Shown piece by piece: positions 8,365-17,895 of a stretch of DNA of 64,000 nt (positions are counted from its first letter, which is position 1; every line of letters starts with the position of its first letter). Source of the DNA: GCA-002727615 sp964442655 (lineage in GTDB: Bacteria > Pseudomonadota > Alphaproteobacteria > TMED109); assembly GCA_964442655.1 (NCBI GenBank), contig CAYTZM010000004.1, forward strand, positions 1-64,000, given 5' to 3'. Both the position numbers and the translations under genes were made by a program. Below the pieces are notes generated by a model. The model was not told the DNA's origin. It searched no databases and saw only the letters and a program-made list of their open reading frames with translations.

Positions 8365-9213
8365 ATGAGCACTCATAGTTTAAATGCCCATACGGATTAT
8401 GAAAAGAAAATGTTATTACAAGATTCTAAAATACATAATTTAGGATCTTTTAAGAGGGTTTGGGTTATAGGTGCCGTGAGAGGAAAAGCTTCTTTATTTG
8501 AAAAAGTTTGTGAAAAAATTATTAAAAAATATATACCTTTAGATCGTTTAGTATTTACAGGTAATTTATTAGGCTCTAATCTAGACGACATCAATGAGTC
8601 AACCAAGGTAATTGATATTGCATTAAAATTAAGATCTAAATTTATGAGTAATAAATTTTTTGATATTTCGGATATTGTGTTTTTAAGAGGATATTTTGAG
8701 GAATTATTAGAAAAATCTATAGAGCTTCATATGTCTCCTAATCCTTTGGAATTAATAGAATGGATGTATAGTAAGGGTCTAGATCAAGTACTGAAATCTT
8801 ATAATATTCCAGATAATTTATTAGATGGTGCTGCAAGAAATGGTGCGGCAGCTTTATCTAGAGCATCTTCTGAAATACGATTAAGAATAAATCAAAACCC
8901 AGGACACGAAAATTATTTATCATCATTAAAAAGGTTAGCATTTAATGAAGAAAAGACTTTGCTTTTTGTATCGGCAGGACTTTCAAAAGATAGGCCTATA
9001 GAAGCTCAAAGTGATGAATTATGGTGGGGAGGTGGATTCTCTGATTTAGATGAACCATATAATGATATGTTGAGATTGGTTAGAGGATACGATCCTAAAC
9101 AAAACGGAATAACTTCAGGAAAATATGGAGTAACTCTCGATGGAGGCAATGAAACAATTTGTGTAGGATTATTCCAGTCTGATGGACAGTTAATAGAGAC
9201 AATTCAATCCTAG
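8365..9213 (+). CDS. Degenerate PPP-type metallophosphatase-like protein
   Basis: 282 residues. The order of segments follows bacterial PPP/calcineurin-type serine/threonine phosphatases, but every metal or catalytic position I can align is replaced: GDIHG becomes GAVRG (36-40), GDxxDRG becomes GNLLGSN (66-72), RGNHE becomes RGYFE (108-112), the VHAG His becomes VSAG (202-205), and the VHGHTP His becomes VRGYDP (239-244). The framework residues around them (DRLVFTGN, FLRG, the W-G-x-G region, LDGG) stay. The reading frame is intact, so this looks like a preserved pseudo-enzyme and not a decaying gene. It follows carD by 19 bases and precedes aconitase by about 30. A regulatory or binding role is inferred only. 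Confidence 0.68.
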   Translation: MSTHSLNAHTDYEKKMLLQDSKIHNLGSFKRVWVIGAVRGKASLFEKVCEKIIKKYIPLDRLVFTGNLLGSNLDDINESTKVIDIALKLRSKFMSNKFFDISDIVFLRGYFEELLEKSIELHMSPNPLELIEWMYSKGLDQVLKSYNIPDNLLDGAARNGAAALSRASSEIRLRINQNPGHENYLSSLKRLAFNEEKTLLFVSAGLSKDRPIEAQSDELWWGGGFSDLDEPYNDMLRLVRGYDPKQNGITSGKYGVTLDGGNETICVGLFQSDGQLIETIQS

Positions 9214-9245
9214 AAATATTATTAAGTAATGGAGATTAAAAAAGC

Positions 9246-11912
9246 ATGGAAGATATATCTAGTAATGATTTTCTTGATGATTTTGATTTAGAGGGAAAAA
9301 AATATAATTATTTTTCATTAGATAAGGCAAAAAATAAATTTGGTAATAATGATAGGTTGCCTTTTTCTTTAAAAGTAATTTTAGAGAATCTATTACGTAA
9401 TTATGATGGAAAATTAGTACATAAAAAACAAATTACTGCTTTAGTAGATTCTTGTAAAAATATAAAGCACGATATTGATTTAGCTTATTCTCCGGCCAGA
9501 GTTTTAATGCAAGATTTTACTGGAGTGCCTGCAGTAGTAGATTTAGCAGCTATGAGGCAAGCAGTAAACTCTTTTGGTGTAGATGTATCAAAAATTAACC
9601 CATTATCTCCTGTTGATTTGGTAATTGATCATTCTGTTTCTGTGGATAAATTTGGCACTAATAATGCCTTTAATGAAAATGTAAAATTAGAATTTATGAG
9701 AAATAAAGAAAGGTACTCGTTTTTAAGATGGGGACAAAGTGCTTTTCAAAATTTTAGGGTTGTTCCACCTGGGACTGGAATTTGTCACCAAGTTAATTTA
9801 GAAAACTTATCTAAGGTTGTGTGGACTAAAAAAGAAAACAACACAACATATGCTTTTCCAGATACTTTAGTTGGTACAGATAGTCATACTACAATGGTGA
9901 ATGGTTTAGCAGTTTTAGGTTGGGGTGTTGGTGGTATCGAGGCAGAATCCGTAATGTTAGGGCAACCAATTTCAATGAGAATACCAGAAGTAATAGGCTA
10001 TAAATTAGAAGGAAAATTACCTGAAGGGGTTACGGCAACTGATCTAGTATTAACAATAACTGAGAGCTTAAGAAGAAAAGGTGTAGTTGGGAAATTTGTA
10101 GAATTCTTTGGACCAGGAATAGAGGAATTATCTCTAGCAGACAGGGCTACTATTGCTAATATGGCTCCCGAATATGGAGCGACTTGTGGGTTTTTTCCTA
10201 TTGATCAAGAGACTTGTGAGTATCTTAAGTTTACAGGTAGAGAATATAAAATAGTTGAAAAATATGCCAAATTGCAGGGAATGTGGAGAGATGAAAATAC
10301 TAAAGACCCCATTTTTACAGATATGATTTATTTAAATATGCAATCTATAAAACCCAGTATGGCAGGACCAAAAAGACCCCAAGATAGAGTAGATTTAAAG
10401 AATGTAAGTTCTGCTACAATTAAATTTTTAAATAATAAAATTGAAGATAATATATTAAATAATTATTTGGATGAAGATAGAAATCTACAAAGTGGAGATG
10501 TGGTAATAGCTGCAATTACTTCCTGTACAAATACTTCTAACCCTTCAGTAATGATGGCTGCAGGTTTGTTAGCACAAAAGGCTGTTCAATTAGGCTTAAA
10601 AAGAAAGCCTTGGGTAAAAACTTCTTTAGCTCCAGGAAGTCAAGTTGTTAATGATTATTTATTAGAAGCAGATTTAATTAAGCCATTAGAAGAGTTAGGT
10701 TTTAATATTGTAGGATACGGATGTACAACGTGTATTGGAAATTCTGGTCCTTTAGATAATGATGTAAGTAAACAAATTCAAAAAAACAATTTATCTGTTT
10801 CAGCGGTTTTATCTGGAAATAGAAATTTTGAAGGAAGGATTAATCCTTTGGTGAAAGCTAATTGGTTAGCTTCGCCACCTTTAGTAGTCGCCTATGCAAT
10901 TTTTGGAACTATGATAAAAGATATTACAAAAGAATCTATAGGCATGGATGCAAATAATAACCCTTTATATTTATCAGATATATGGCCAACTACAGATGAA
11001 ATAAAACAATTATTAAATTCATGTCTGAAAAAAAAGATGTTTGAAGACAGATATAAAAATGTTTTTGATGGCCCTGAGGAATGGTCAAATATAGAAACTA
11101 AAAAAGGTCTTACATATAATTGGGATATAAGTTCTACATATGTAAGATATCCTCCTTATTTTGAAAATATGAACATGGAATTGGAAGATTTAAAAGAAAT
11201 AGAAAAAGCTAGAGTTTTAGCTCTTTTGGGAGATTCTATCACTACAGATCATATTTCTCCTGCAGGGGTTATAAAAAATGACGGACCTGCAGCAAAATAT
11301 TTGTTAACTCATCAAGTTTCTGAGAATAATTTTAATTCATATGGAAGTAGAAGAGGAAATCATGAGGTAATGATGAGAGGAACTTTTGGCAATATAAGAA
11401 TACGTAATAAAATGGTGCCTGAAAAAGAAGGTGGATATACTAAATTTATTCCAGATAATAAAATTATGTCAATTTATGATGCTGCAATGCTTTATAAAAA
11501 TAGTAATATTCCTTTAGTAGTAGTGGCAGGAAAAGAATATGGCACAGGTTCATCAAGAGATTGGGCAGCTAAAGGAACAGCTTTGCTAGGAGTGCGTTTG
11601 GTTTTAGCAGAAAGTTTTGAAAGAATACATAGATCAAATTTAATAGGAATGGGAATTCTTCCTGTGGAATTTACAAATGAAGAATCTGCAAAAATTTTGG
11701 AAATGAAAGGCTCTGAATTAATAACAGTAAAAAATCTTAAGGATACTTTAAAACCAGGTGCTACTCTTAACTTAGAAATACAGTATGAAAATAAAAAGAT
11801 TATTAATATTCAAGGTTTATGCAGAATAGATACCTCTAATGAATTAGAGTATTATAAAAATGGTGGAATACTTCACTACGTTATAAGAAAACTTGTTAAA
11901 GGTGTAGCATAG
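9246..11912 (+). CDS. acnA: Aconitate hydratase A
   Basis: 888 residues, standard for AcnA/IRP-type aconitase, which interconverts citrate and isocitrate in the TCA cycle using a [4Fe-4S] cluster. Cluster Cys are visible in SCTNTSNPS and GCTTCIGNSG. Other signatures: DFTGVPAVVDLAAMR, GTDSHTTMVNGL, LLGDSITTDHISPAG and the swivel domain GKEYGTGSSRDWAAKG. A GGAG ribosome binding site precedes the ATG by about 10 bases. The following 110-base gap has no gene. The cluster links this enzyme to the SUF system encoded further on in the window. Confidence 0.97.
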   Translation: MEDISSNDFLDDFDLEGKKYNYFSLDKAKNKFGNNDRLPFSLKVILENLLRNYDGKLVHKKQITALVDSCKNIKHDIDLAYSPARVLMQDFTGVPAVVDLAAMRQAVNSFGVDVSKINPLSPVDLVIDHSVSVDKFGTNNAFNENVKLEFMRNKERYSFLRWGQSAFQNFRVVPPGTGICHQVNLENLSKVVWTKKENNTTYAFPDTLVGTDSHTTMVNGLAVLGWGVGGIEAESVMLGQPISMRIPEVIGYKLEGKLPEGVTATDLVLTITESLRRKGVVGKFVEFFGPGIEELSLADRATIANMAPEYGATCGFFPIDQETCEYLKFTGREYKIVEKYAKLQGMWRDENTKDPIFTDMIYLNMQSIKPSMAGPKRPQDRVDLKNVSSATIKFLNNKIEDNILNNYLDEDRNLQSGDVVIAAITSCTNTSNPSVMMAAGLLAQKAVQLGLKRKPWVKTSLAPGSQVVNDYLLEADLIKPLEELGFNIVGYGCTTCIGNSGPLDNDVSKQIQKNNLSVSAVLSGNRNFEGRINPLVKANWLASPPLVVAYAIFGTMIKDITKESIGMDANNNPLYLSDIWPTTDEIKQLLNSCLKKKMFEDRYKNVFDGPEEWSNIETKKGLTYNWDISSTYVRYPPYFENMNMELEDLKEIEKARVLALLGDSITTDHISPAGVIKNDGPAAKYLLTHQVSENNFNSYGSRRGNHEVMMRGTFGNIRIRNKMVPEKEGGYTKFIPDNKIMSIYDAAMLYKNSNIPLVVVAGKEYGTGSSRDWAAKGTALLGVRLVLAESFERIHRSNLIGMGILPVEFTNEESAKILEMKGSELITVKNLKDTLKPGATLNLEIQYENKKIINIQGLCRIDTSNELEYYKNGGILHYVIRKLVKGVA

Positions 11913-12025
11913 TATTTTCTTATAATTAATTTTATCCATAAAAGTTTTATAGATTTATTAACAAAGATTTGTATTATATAAGATTTAATAGTTATTTTAT
12001 TTAATTTTATATAGGAAGATGTTAT

Positions 12026-13246
12026 ATGGAAGATTTGGAAAAAAGATCAGTTCAAGCACGTGAGGAATCACAATTTAAAAAATTACGAAGTATATTAGAG
12101 AATTCAAAAAATAACTCTACAGGATGGAAAACTATATTAAAAAATATAAATGTAGAAGAAATAACTAATAAAAATTCTTTAAGTAAAATTCCAATAACTA
12201 GAAAATCTTTATTATCTAATATTCAAAAAGAAAACCCTCCATTTGGAGGACTTACAACCTTACCTGCAAATAAGTTTAAAAATATTTTTGTTTCACCAGG
12301 GCCAATTTATGAGCCTGGAGGAGAAAATGATTTTTGGAGAATGTCACGAGCTATGCGTGCCGCTAATTTTAAAGAGGGAGAAATTTTATATAATACTTTT
12401 GCATATCATTTGACTCCTGCTGGGGAGATGATGGAACAAGGGGGAAATAAGATAGGGATGTCTGTTATACCTGGAGGTATAGGCAATACCGAGCAACAAC
12501 TTTCGGCTATACAAAGTTTACGCCCCGATAGATATGTTGGAACACCATCTTTCTTAAAAATTCTTTTAGAGTTAAGTAGAGAAAAAAATATTGATATTTC
12601 ATTTTTAAAAAGTGGTTTAGTGGGAGGAGAAGCATGTCCACCTTCTTTAAGATCTATTCTCACTGAATTGGGTTGTCCTGTACTGCAGTCTTATGGAACG
12701 GCTGATTTAGGATTGGTTGCCTATGAGGTGTGGGATATAGAAGGTATGTTTTGTGATGAAGAAGTAATAGTAGAAATAGTTAGACCTGGATCAGAAGAAG
12801 TTCTTCCTGATGGTGAAGTTGGGGAATTAGTAGTGACAACTTTGAATGAATATTATCCATTGTTTAGATTTGCTACAGGAGATTTGTCTGCAGTAATTAA
12901 AGAAAAAAGTAGTTGTGGAAGGACAGCAATGAGAATTAAGGGGTGGATGGGAAGAGCAGATCAAACTACTAAAGTGAGAGGTATGTTTGTTAGGCCTGAG
13001 CAGGTTTCTAATATTGTTAAATCAATTGAAGGGATATCTAAAGCAAGATTAATTGTCGGAAATGTTGATCATAAAGATACTTTAAAATTAGCAGTAGAGT
13101 TATTCAATAATACTTCTGATTTGTTAAAAGAAATAGAAGATTCGGTAAAGGCTGAATTAAAACTTAGATCAGAAGTTGAAATATTTGACAAGGGTTCTTT
13201 GCCAAACGATGGGTTAGTAATAGAAGATACGAGAACATATGAATAA
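12026..13246 (+). CDS. PaaK-like AMP-binding protein with altered P-loop
   Basis: 406 residues, slightly short for phenylacetate-CoA ligase (about 430). The adenylate-forming fold is recognisable: LKSGLVGGEACPPSLR, the A5-like YGTADLGLVAYE, GEVGELVVTTL, the RFATGDLSAV motif with the ribose-binding Asp, and the C-terminal GRADQTTKVRGMFV hinge. The P-loop, usually rich in Ser/Thr/Gly (TSGTTG type), reads VSPGPIYEPGG, so ATP handling may differ. The product may be an acyl-CoA, but the acid is unknown. The stop is only 15 bases from the ccmA start, so it is probably read together with the ccm operon, although no role in cytochrome c maturation is known. Confidence 0.75.
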   Translation: MEDLEKRSVQAREESQFKKLRSILENSKNNSTGWKTILKNINVEEITNKNSLSKIPITRKSLLSNIQKENPPFGGLTTLPANKFKNIFVSPGPIYEPGGENDFWRMSRAMRAANFKEGEILYNTFAYHLTPAGEMMEQGGNKIGMSVIPGGIGNTEQQLSAIQSLRPDRYVGTPSFLKILLELSREKNIDISFLKSGLVGGEACPPSLRSILTELGCPVLQSYGTADLGLVAYEVWDIEGMFCDEEVIVEIVRPGSEEVLPDGEVGELVVTTLNEYYPLFRFATGDLSAVIKEKSSCGRTAMRIKGWMGRADQTTKVRGMFVRPEQVSNIVKSIEGISKARLIVGNVDHKDTLKLAVELFNNTSDLLKEIEDSVKAELKLRSEVEIFDKGSLPNDGLVIEDTRTYE

Positions 13247-13261
13247 TAATAAGGTAAGAAA

Positions 13262-13885
13262 TTGATTAAAAAACCTTTATTAGAAGTTCAAAATATTCAT
13301 TTTGAAAGAGGCGGAAGGACAATTTTTTCTTCTATAAATTTTTCTTTAGAAGAAGGAAATGTAATTATTTTAACTGGAAGAAATGGTTCTGGAAAAACTT
13401 CCTTGTTAAAATGTTTGGCAGGGTTTTATCCTATTACGAAAGGTAAAATATTATGGGACGGTGAAGATATCTTGCCTGCATATTTTCCTCAAAAAATACT
13501 AGTAGCCTGGTTAGGTCATTTTAATGCAATTAAACCTTCATTAAGTGTAAAAGAAAATTTGCTATTTTATGCAAATTTATGGTCTATAAAAAAGACTATT
13601 TATGAAAAAGCTATAAATTTATTATCCTTTAGTGATTATGTCGAATTTCCTGCATCTTGGCTGTCTGCCGGAGAAAAAAGAAAGTTATGTTTAGTGAGAC
13701 TTTTATTTTGTCCTGCAAAAGTTTGGATATTAGATGAGCCTACTACTTTTTTAGATGATGAAAATAAAAATTTATTTATAAATATTATGGATGATCATGT
13801 TTTAAATGGGGGAGCTATAGTTTGTGCTACGCATGATAATTTGGAATTAAAAAGTTTTATTAGTCTTAGTTTAGATGATTTTTAA
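13262..13885 (+). CDS. ccmA: Haem exporter ATP-binding protein CcmA
   Basis: 207 residues, the ATPase of the CcmAB complex, which releases holo-CcmE from CcmCD. Visible: Walker A TGRNGSGKTSLLKC near residue 40, the signature LSAGEKRKLCL, Walker B VWILDEPTTFLD and a switch His in ATHDN. The start is TTG with AAGGTAAG just upstream. It is the first gene of an unbroken ccmABCDEFGHI run. Confidence 0.95.
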   Translation: MIKKPLLEVQNIHFERGGRTIFSSINFSLEEGNVIILTGRNGSGKTSLLKCLAGFYPITKGKILWDGEDILPAYFPQKILVAWLGHFNAIKPSLSVKENLLFYANLWSIKKTIYEKAINLLSFSDYVEFPASWLSAGEKRKLCLVRLLFCPAKVWILDEPTTFLDDENKNLFINIMDDHVLNGGAIVCATHDNLELKSFISLSLDDF

Positions 13886-13909
13886 TTAGTAATTTAATAA
13901 AGTTATGTT

Positions 13910-14575
13910 ATGAAAAATTTTTATATTTTAGTTAAGCGTGATTTAAAATTAGCTATAAATGGTTCTACTGATACAGTAGCAGCAATATTATTTTATATAT
14001 TAGCTATAGTTGTTTTTCCTTTATCTATTGGGACAGATACCAATATTTTAGCAAAAATTTCTGGAGGCGCAATTTGGATTGCTGCTTTATTTTCATCTTT
14101 ATTGTCTTTGGATAGGATATTAAGATCAGATTTTGAAGATGGTTCGTTAGAGCAAATGGTTTTATCCGGTATGTCAATGGAGTTAATAATTTTAGCTAAA
14201 TGTTTTTCTCATTGGATTACTAATGGTCTTCCTATAGTTATTATATCACCTATTTTATCTATTATTATTGGCTTAGATAGTTCTTATTTATGGATATTGT
14301 CAGTTTCTCTTTTAATTGGAACTCCTTCATTAACTTTAATTGGAATTACACCTGCAGCTTTATCTTGTGCAATAGGAAAAGGAGGAGTATTAACAGTAAT
14401 GATAATGTTGCCTTTAATGTTGCCTGTTTTAATTTTTGGAGCGGGAGCAATAGAAGGGGAATTGTTAGGTATGGGAGGATTGAGACATATGTATGCTTTA
14501 GGAGCAATATTACCTATATCTTTATTAATTTCTCCTTTTATAGCTTCTAAAGCTATTAGATTAGGGTGGGAATAA
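13910..14575 (+). CDS. ccmB: Haem exporter membrane protein CcmB
   Basis: 221 residues, nearly all membrane: six hydrophobic segments, as in CcmB. Family signatures are the N-terminal VKRDLKLAINGSTDT, the conserved FEDGSLEQMVLSG loop and the central IGKGGVLTVMIMLPLMLPVLIFG. It is the permease partner of CcmA. It begins 24 bases after ccmA and ends 3 bases before ccmC. Confidence 0.94.
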   Translation: MKNFYILVKRDLKLAINGSTDTVAAILFYILAIVVFPLSIGTDTNILAKISGGAIWIAALFSSLLSLDRILRSDFEDGSLEQMVLSGMSMELIILAKCFSHWITNGLPIVIISPILSIIIGLDSSYLWILSVSLLIGTPSLTLIGITPAALSCAIGKGGVLTVMIMLPLMLPVLIFGAGAIEGELLGMGGLRHMYALGAILPISLLISPFIASKAIRLGWE

Positions 14576-14578
14576 TAT

Positions 14579-15352
14579 ATGTCTTTATTTTTTAATTTTT
14601 TAGCAAACCCATCAAGATATAGGAAGTTTGCCGAAAATGTTTATCCTTATACATTATTAATAATGTTTATAATGATAATTTTAGGCTTATGGTATGGTTT
14701 GTATAATTCACCTCCAGATTATCAACAAGGAGAGACGGTTCGTATAATGTATATTCATGTTCCTGCTGCATGGATGTCACTTATGATATATTTTTCTATG
14801 ACTGTTTTGAGTTTATTTTCTTTAATTCTAAAACATCCATTAGCAGATTTATTAACTAAATGCAGTGCACCTATAGGAGCAACTTTTACTATGATTGCAT
14901 TAGTAACAGGCTCAATATGGGGAAAACCTACTTGGGGAACATGGTGGGTTTGGGATGCTAGATTAACTTCTGTATTTATTTTATTTTTAATATATTTGGG
15001 GCATATTGCTTTAGTAAATGTTTTTGAAGATGAAGTTAAAGGAGCTAAAGCAGCAGCTATTTTAACTTTATTAGGAGCATTTAATTTACCCATTATAAAA
15101 TTTTCAGTAGATTGGTGGAATACTTTACACCAACCAGCAAGTGTAATGAAAATAGGTGGACCCAGTATTCATATTGATATGATGGTTCCATTGATTTTTA
15201 TGGCATTGGCTTTTTTATTTTATTATATATCTTTTTTATTAATTAATTCTCAAACTGAAATATATAAGAAAAGACTAAAAAAAACATATATTAATAATCT
15301 AAAAATTCATAAAAATAAGATATTAAATAATTCGAGGAAATTTAATGAGTAG
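14579..15352 (+). CDS. ccmC: Haem chaperone-loading protein CcmC
   Basis: 257 residues with six membrane segments. CcmC binds haem at the periplasmic side and loads it on CcmE. The tryptophan-rich WWD-type motif is present as WGTWWVWDARLTS, and the flanking haem-ligand His residues are visible in YIHVPAAWMS and WNTLHQPAS. Its last codons overlap the ccmD start by 8 bases (15345-15352), suggesting translational coupling. Confidence 0.95.
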   Translation: MSLFFNFLANPSRYRKFAENVYPYTLLIMFIMIILGLWYGLYNSPPDYQQGETVRIMYIHVPAAWMSLMIYFSMTVLSLFSLILKHPLADLLTKCSAPIGATFTMIALVTGSIWGKPTWGTWWVWDARLTSVFILFLIYLGHIALVNVFEDEVKGAKAAAILTLLGAFNLPIIKFSVDWWNTLHQPASVMKIGGPSIHIDMMVPLIFMALAFLFYYISFLLINSQTEIYKKRLKKTYINNLKIHKNKILNNSRKFNE

Positions 15353-15473
15353 TCATTTTATGTATGTTTTTTCTGCATATTTGTTTTCTTTTTTAGCGCT
15401 TATGATTCTTGGGTTAAAAATTTATTTAACTTTTCATAGTTATAAAAAAAAAAATATAAATAACAATTTTTAA
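15345..15473 (+). CDS. ccmD: Haem exporter protein CcmD (very short)
   Basis: 42 residues, too short for most gene finders. It has one membrane segment (about 6-27, MYVFSAYLFSFLALMILGLK) followed by a basic, Asn/Lys-rich tail, exactly the CcmD plan, in the expected place between ccmC and ccmE. The N-terminal HFMYVFSAY resembles the conserved CcmD start. GAGGAAA lies just upstream of the ATG. CcmD holds CcmC and CcmE together for release of haem-loaded CcmE. Confidence 0.85.
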   Translation: MSSHFMYVFSAYLFSFLALMILGLKIYLTFHSYKKKNINNNF

Positions 15474-15481
15474 AATAGATT

Positions 15482-15931
15482 ATGAATATAGCAAAAATTA
15501 AAAGAAGAAGAAGATTTATGATAATATTGTTTTGCTTTATTGCAATTAGTATTTCAGTCTTTTTAATCTTGAATGCATCACGGGATTCTTTAATTTATTT
15601 TTATAGTCCTTCGGAGGTTAAAACTATTAATGTAATAGAAGGTAAAACTTTTAGATTAGGAGGGTTAGTAGTTGAAGAAAGTTTCGAATATATAGTGAAT
15701 ACAAAAGTACAGTTTATGGTGACTGATGGCGTAAATAATATAATGGTAATGTATGAAGGAGTTTTACCTGATTTATTTAGAGAGGGCCAAGGAGTTATAT
15801 GTGAGGGAAAATTAGACCCAAATGGAAATTTTATTGCCGAAAGGATCCTTGCAAAACACGATGAAAATTATATGCCGCCTGAAGTAGTAGATAAATTAAA
15901 AGAAACAGATCAATGGAAGGAAAGGAATTAG
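15482..15931 (+). CDS. ccmE: Cytochrome c-type biogenesis haem chaperone CcmE
   Basis: 149 residues: a basic N-terminus (KIKRRRRF), one membrane anchor (about 13-30), then the periplasmic OB-fold domain. The covalent haem ligand His lies in AKHDENYMPPEV, the signature of the family, near the C-terminus. It carries haem from CcmC to CcmF. It lies 8 bases after ccmD and 5 before ccmF. Confidence 0.96.
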   Translation: MNIAKIKRRRRFMIILFCFIAISISVFLILNASRDSLIYFYSPSEVKTINVIEGKTFRLGGLVVEESFEYIVNTKVQFMVTDGVNNIMVMYEGVLPDLFREGQGVICEGKLDPNGNFIAERILAKHDENYMPPEVVDKLKETDQWKERN

Positions 15932-15936
15932 TTTAA

Positions 15937-17895
15937 TTGGTAACAGAATTTGGACATTTTCTACTAGCATTGTCATTGTCTATAAGTTTAATTCAATTTT
16001 TAATACCGGCAATAGGTGTAAAGATTAATTCCATTAATATGATGAAAACGGCTTCGTTGTCGGCATATTTAAGTTTTATATTTGTTTTATTTTCATTTTT
16101 AGCTTTATTGTGGGCTTATATTACTTCTGACTTTTCTGTTGCTTTAGTAGCTAAAAATTCTCATTCATTAAAACCTTTGATTTATAAAATATCAGGTTTG
16201 TGGGGAAATCATGAAGGTTCGCTTTTGTTATGGATTTTAATTTTAACTTTTTATAGTGCAGCAATATCGTATTTAGGAAAGCGTTTACCTTTAAAGCTTG
16301 TATCATTAGTGTTATCTATTCAAGGTTTAATAGCTGTAGCGTTTATAAGTTTTATTTTATTTACTTCTAATCCCTTTATTAGAGTATTTTATCCTAATAT
16401 AGAAGGCGAAGGTTTTAATCCTATATTACAAGATTTTGGTTTGGCAATACATCCTCCATTCTTATATTTAGGGTATGTAGGTTTATCTGTTTCATTTTCA
16501 TTTTCTATAGCAGCATTGTTTATTGGAAAAGTTGATACTTTATGGGTTAAATGGGTAAGGCCTTGGGCTCTTATTGCATGGATATTTTTAACAATAGGTA
16601 TAGCGTTAGGTTCTTGGTGGGCATATAGAGAGTTAGGTTGGGGAGGTTGGTGGTTTTGGGATCCAGTGGAAAACGCTTCTTTTATGCCATGGCTTGCTAC
16701 AACTGCACTACTTCATTCTTCAATCGTAGCTGAAAAGAGAGATACATTAAAAGCATGGACTATATTATTAGCAATTGTAGCGTTTTCTTTTAGTTTATTA
16801 GGTACTTTTATAGTTAGATCAGGTGTTTTAATTTCAGTCCATTCATTTGCAGCTGATCCTTCAAGGGGCTTATATATTCTTTTATTATTATTTTTATTTA
16901 CAGGGGGTGCGCTTTTTTTATTTGCAAAAAAATCTCCTGATTTAAAAAGTGGAAGCATGTTTCAACCTATTAGTAGAGAGGGAGCATTAATAATTAATAA
17001 TATTATTTTTTCTTCAGCAGCTGCTACAGTGTTAGTTGGAACTTTGTATCCATTATTTATAGATGCACTTTCTAATTCAAAAGTTTCTGTAGGTCCTCCA
17101 TATTTTGAATCTGTTTTTATCCCTTTAATGGTGCCTGCTATTTTAATATGTGCCTTTAGTCCAATGCTTTCGTGGAAAAGAGCGATTATATCTAATTTAT
17201 ATGAGAGAATAATTGCTATATTCATATTATCAATATTAATCACTTCAATATTAGTCCTTCTTCATGACGGTTCTCCAACAGCCTTTTTGGGATTATTTTT
17301 AGGTTTTTGGTTAATGCTTGGAACAATTTATGAAATAGCTTTTAAGATTGGAATAGGGAAAAAATTAGAAATCGTGTTAAATAGAATTGTTAATTTACCT
17401 AGGTCTACATATGGAATGAGTTTAGCTCATTTAGGAGTAGCAGTTTTTATAATAGGTGTGACGGTTTCTAGTGCATGGAGAGAAGATATAGAAAAATCAA
17501 TTTCTCTAGGAGATGAGATTTTTATTAAAAATTATAAATTAATTTTTTCTTCTTATGATAAAATTCAAGGACCAAATTGGGTGGCAGATAAAGGAACTTT
17601 TTTTATTTTTAAAAATAAAATAAATATAGGTTCTTTATATCCGGAAAGACGATTTTTTCCTGCTTCTCAAGTTACCACTAGTGAGCCTGCTATAATGTCT
17701 AGAGTGTTTTCAGATTTATATGTGGTATTAGGAGAAAAAATTACTGAAAATAATTCCTATGCTATTAGAGTATATTATTCTCCTTTATTAAATTGGATTT
17801 GGTTTGGTATTATTTTAATGGTATTAGGAGGGATATTTTCTATTTCGGACAGAAAACATAGGCTGGGTTATACCGGTTTTAAAAAAGTTAGTTAA
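15937..17895 (+). CDS. ccmF: Cytochrome c haem lyase subunit CcmF
   Basis: 652 residues with about 13-15 membrane segments; the normal size for CcmF. The WWD domain is clear: GGWWFWDPVENASFMPWL, with nearby conserved His in GNHEGS and LHSS. CcmF takes haem from CcmE and, with CcmH/I, attaches it to apocytochrome c. The start is TTG at 15937, giving MVTEFGHF, and the stop is directly followed by ccmG with no gap. Confidence 0.96.
   Translation: MVTEFGHFLLALSLSISLIQFLIPAIGVKINSINMMKTASLSAYLSFIFVLFSFLALLWAYITSDFSVALVAKNSHSLKPLIYKISGLWGNHEGSLLLWILILTFYSAAISYLGKRLPLKLVSLVLSIQGLIAVAFISFILFTSNPFIRVFYPNIEGEGFNPILQDFGLAIHPPFLYLGYVGLSVSFSFSIAALFIGKVDTLWVKWVRPWALIAWIFLTIGIALGSWWAYRELGWGGWWFWDPVENASFMPWLATTALLHSSIVAEKRDTLKAWTILLAIVAFSFSLLGTFIVRSGVLISVHSFAADPSRGLYILLLLFLFTGGALFLFAKKSPDLKSGSMFQPISREGALIINNIIFSSAAATVLVGTLYPLFIDALSNSKVSVGPPYFESVFIPLMVPAILICAFSPMLSWKRAIISNLYERIIAIFILSILITSILVLLHDGSPTAFLGLFLGFWLMLGTIYEIAFKIGIGKKLEIVLNRIVNLPRSTYGMSLAHLGVAVFIIGVTVSSAWREDIEKSISLGDEIFIKNYKLIFSSYDKIQGPNWVADKGTFFIFKNKINIGSLYPERRFFPASQVTTSEPAIMSRVFSDLYVVLGEKITENNSYAIRVYYSPLLNWIWFGIILMVLGGIFSISDRKHRLGYTGFKKVS

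Noticed and set aside
14290..14550. ORF in another frame inside ccmB
   Set aside because: Fully inside a clear ccmB, low-complexity Asn/Ser/Phe translation typical of an out-of-frame reading.
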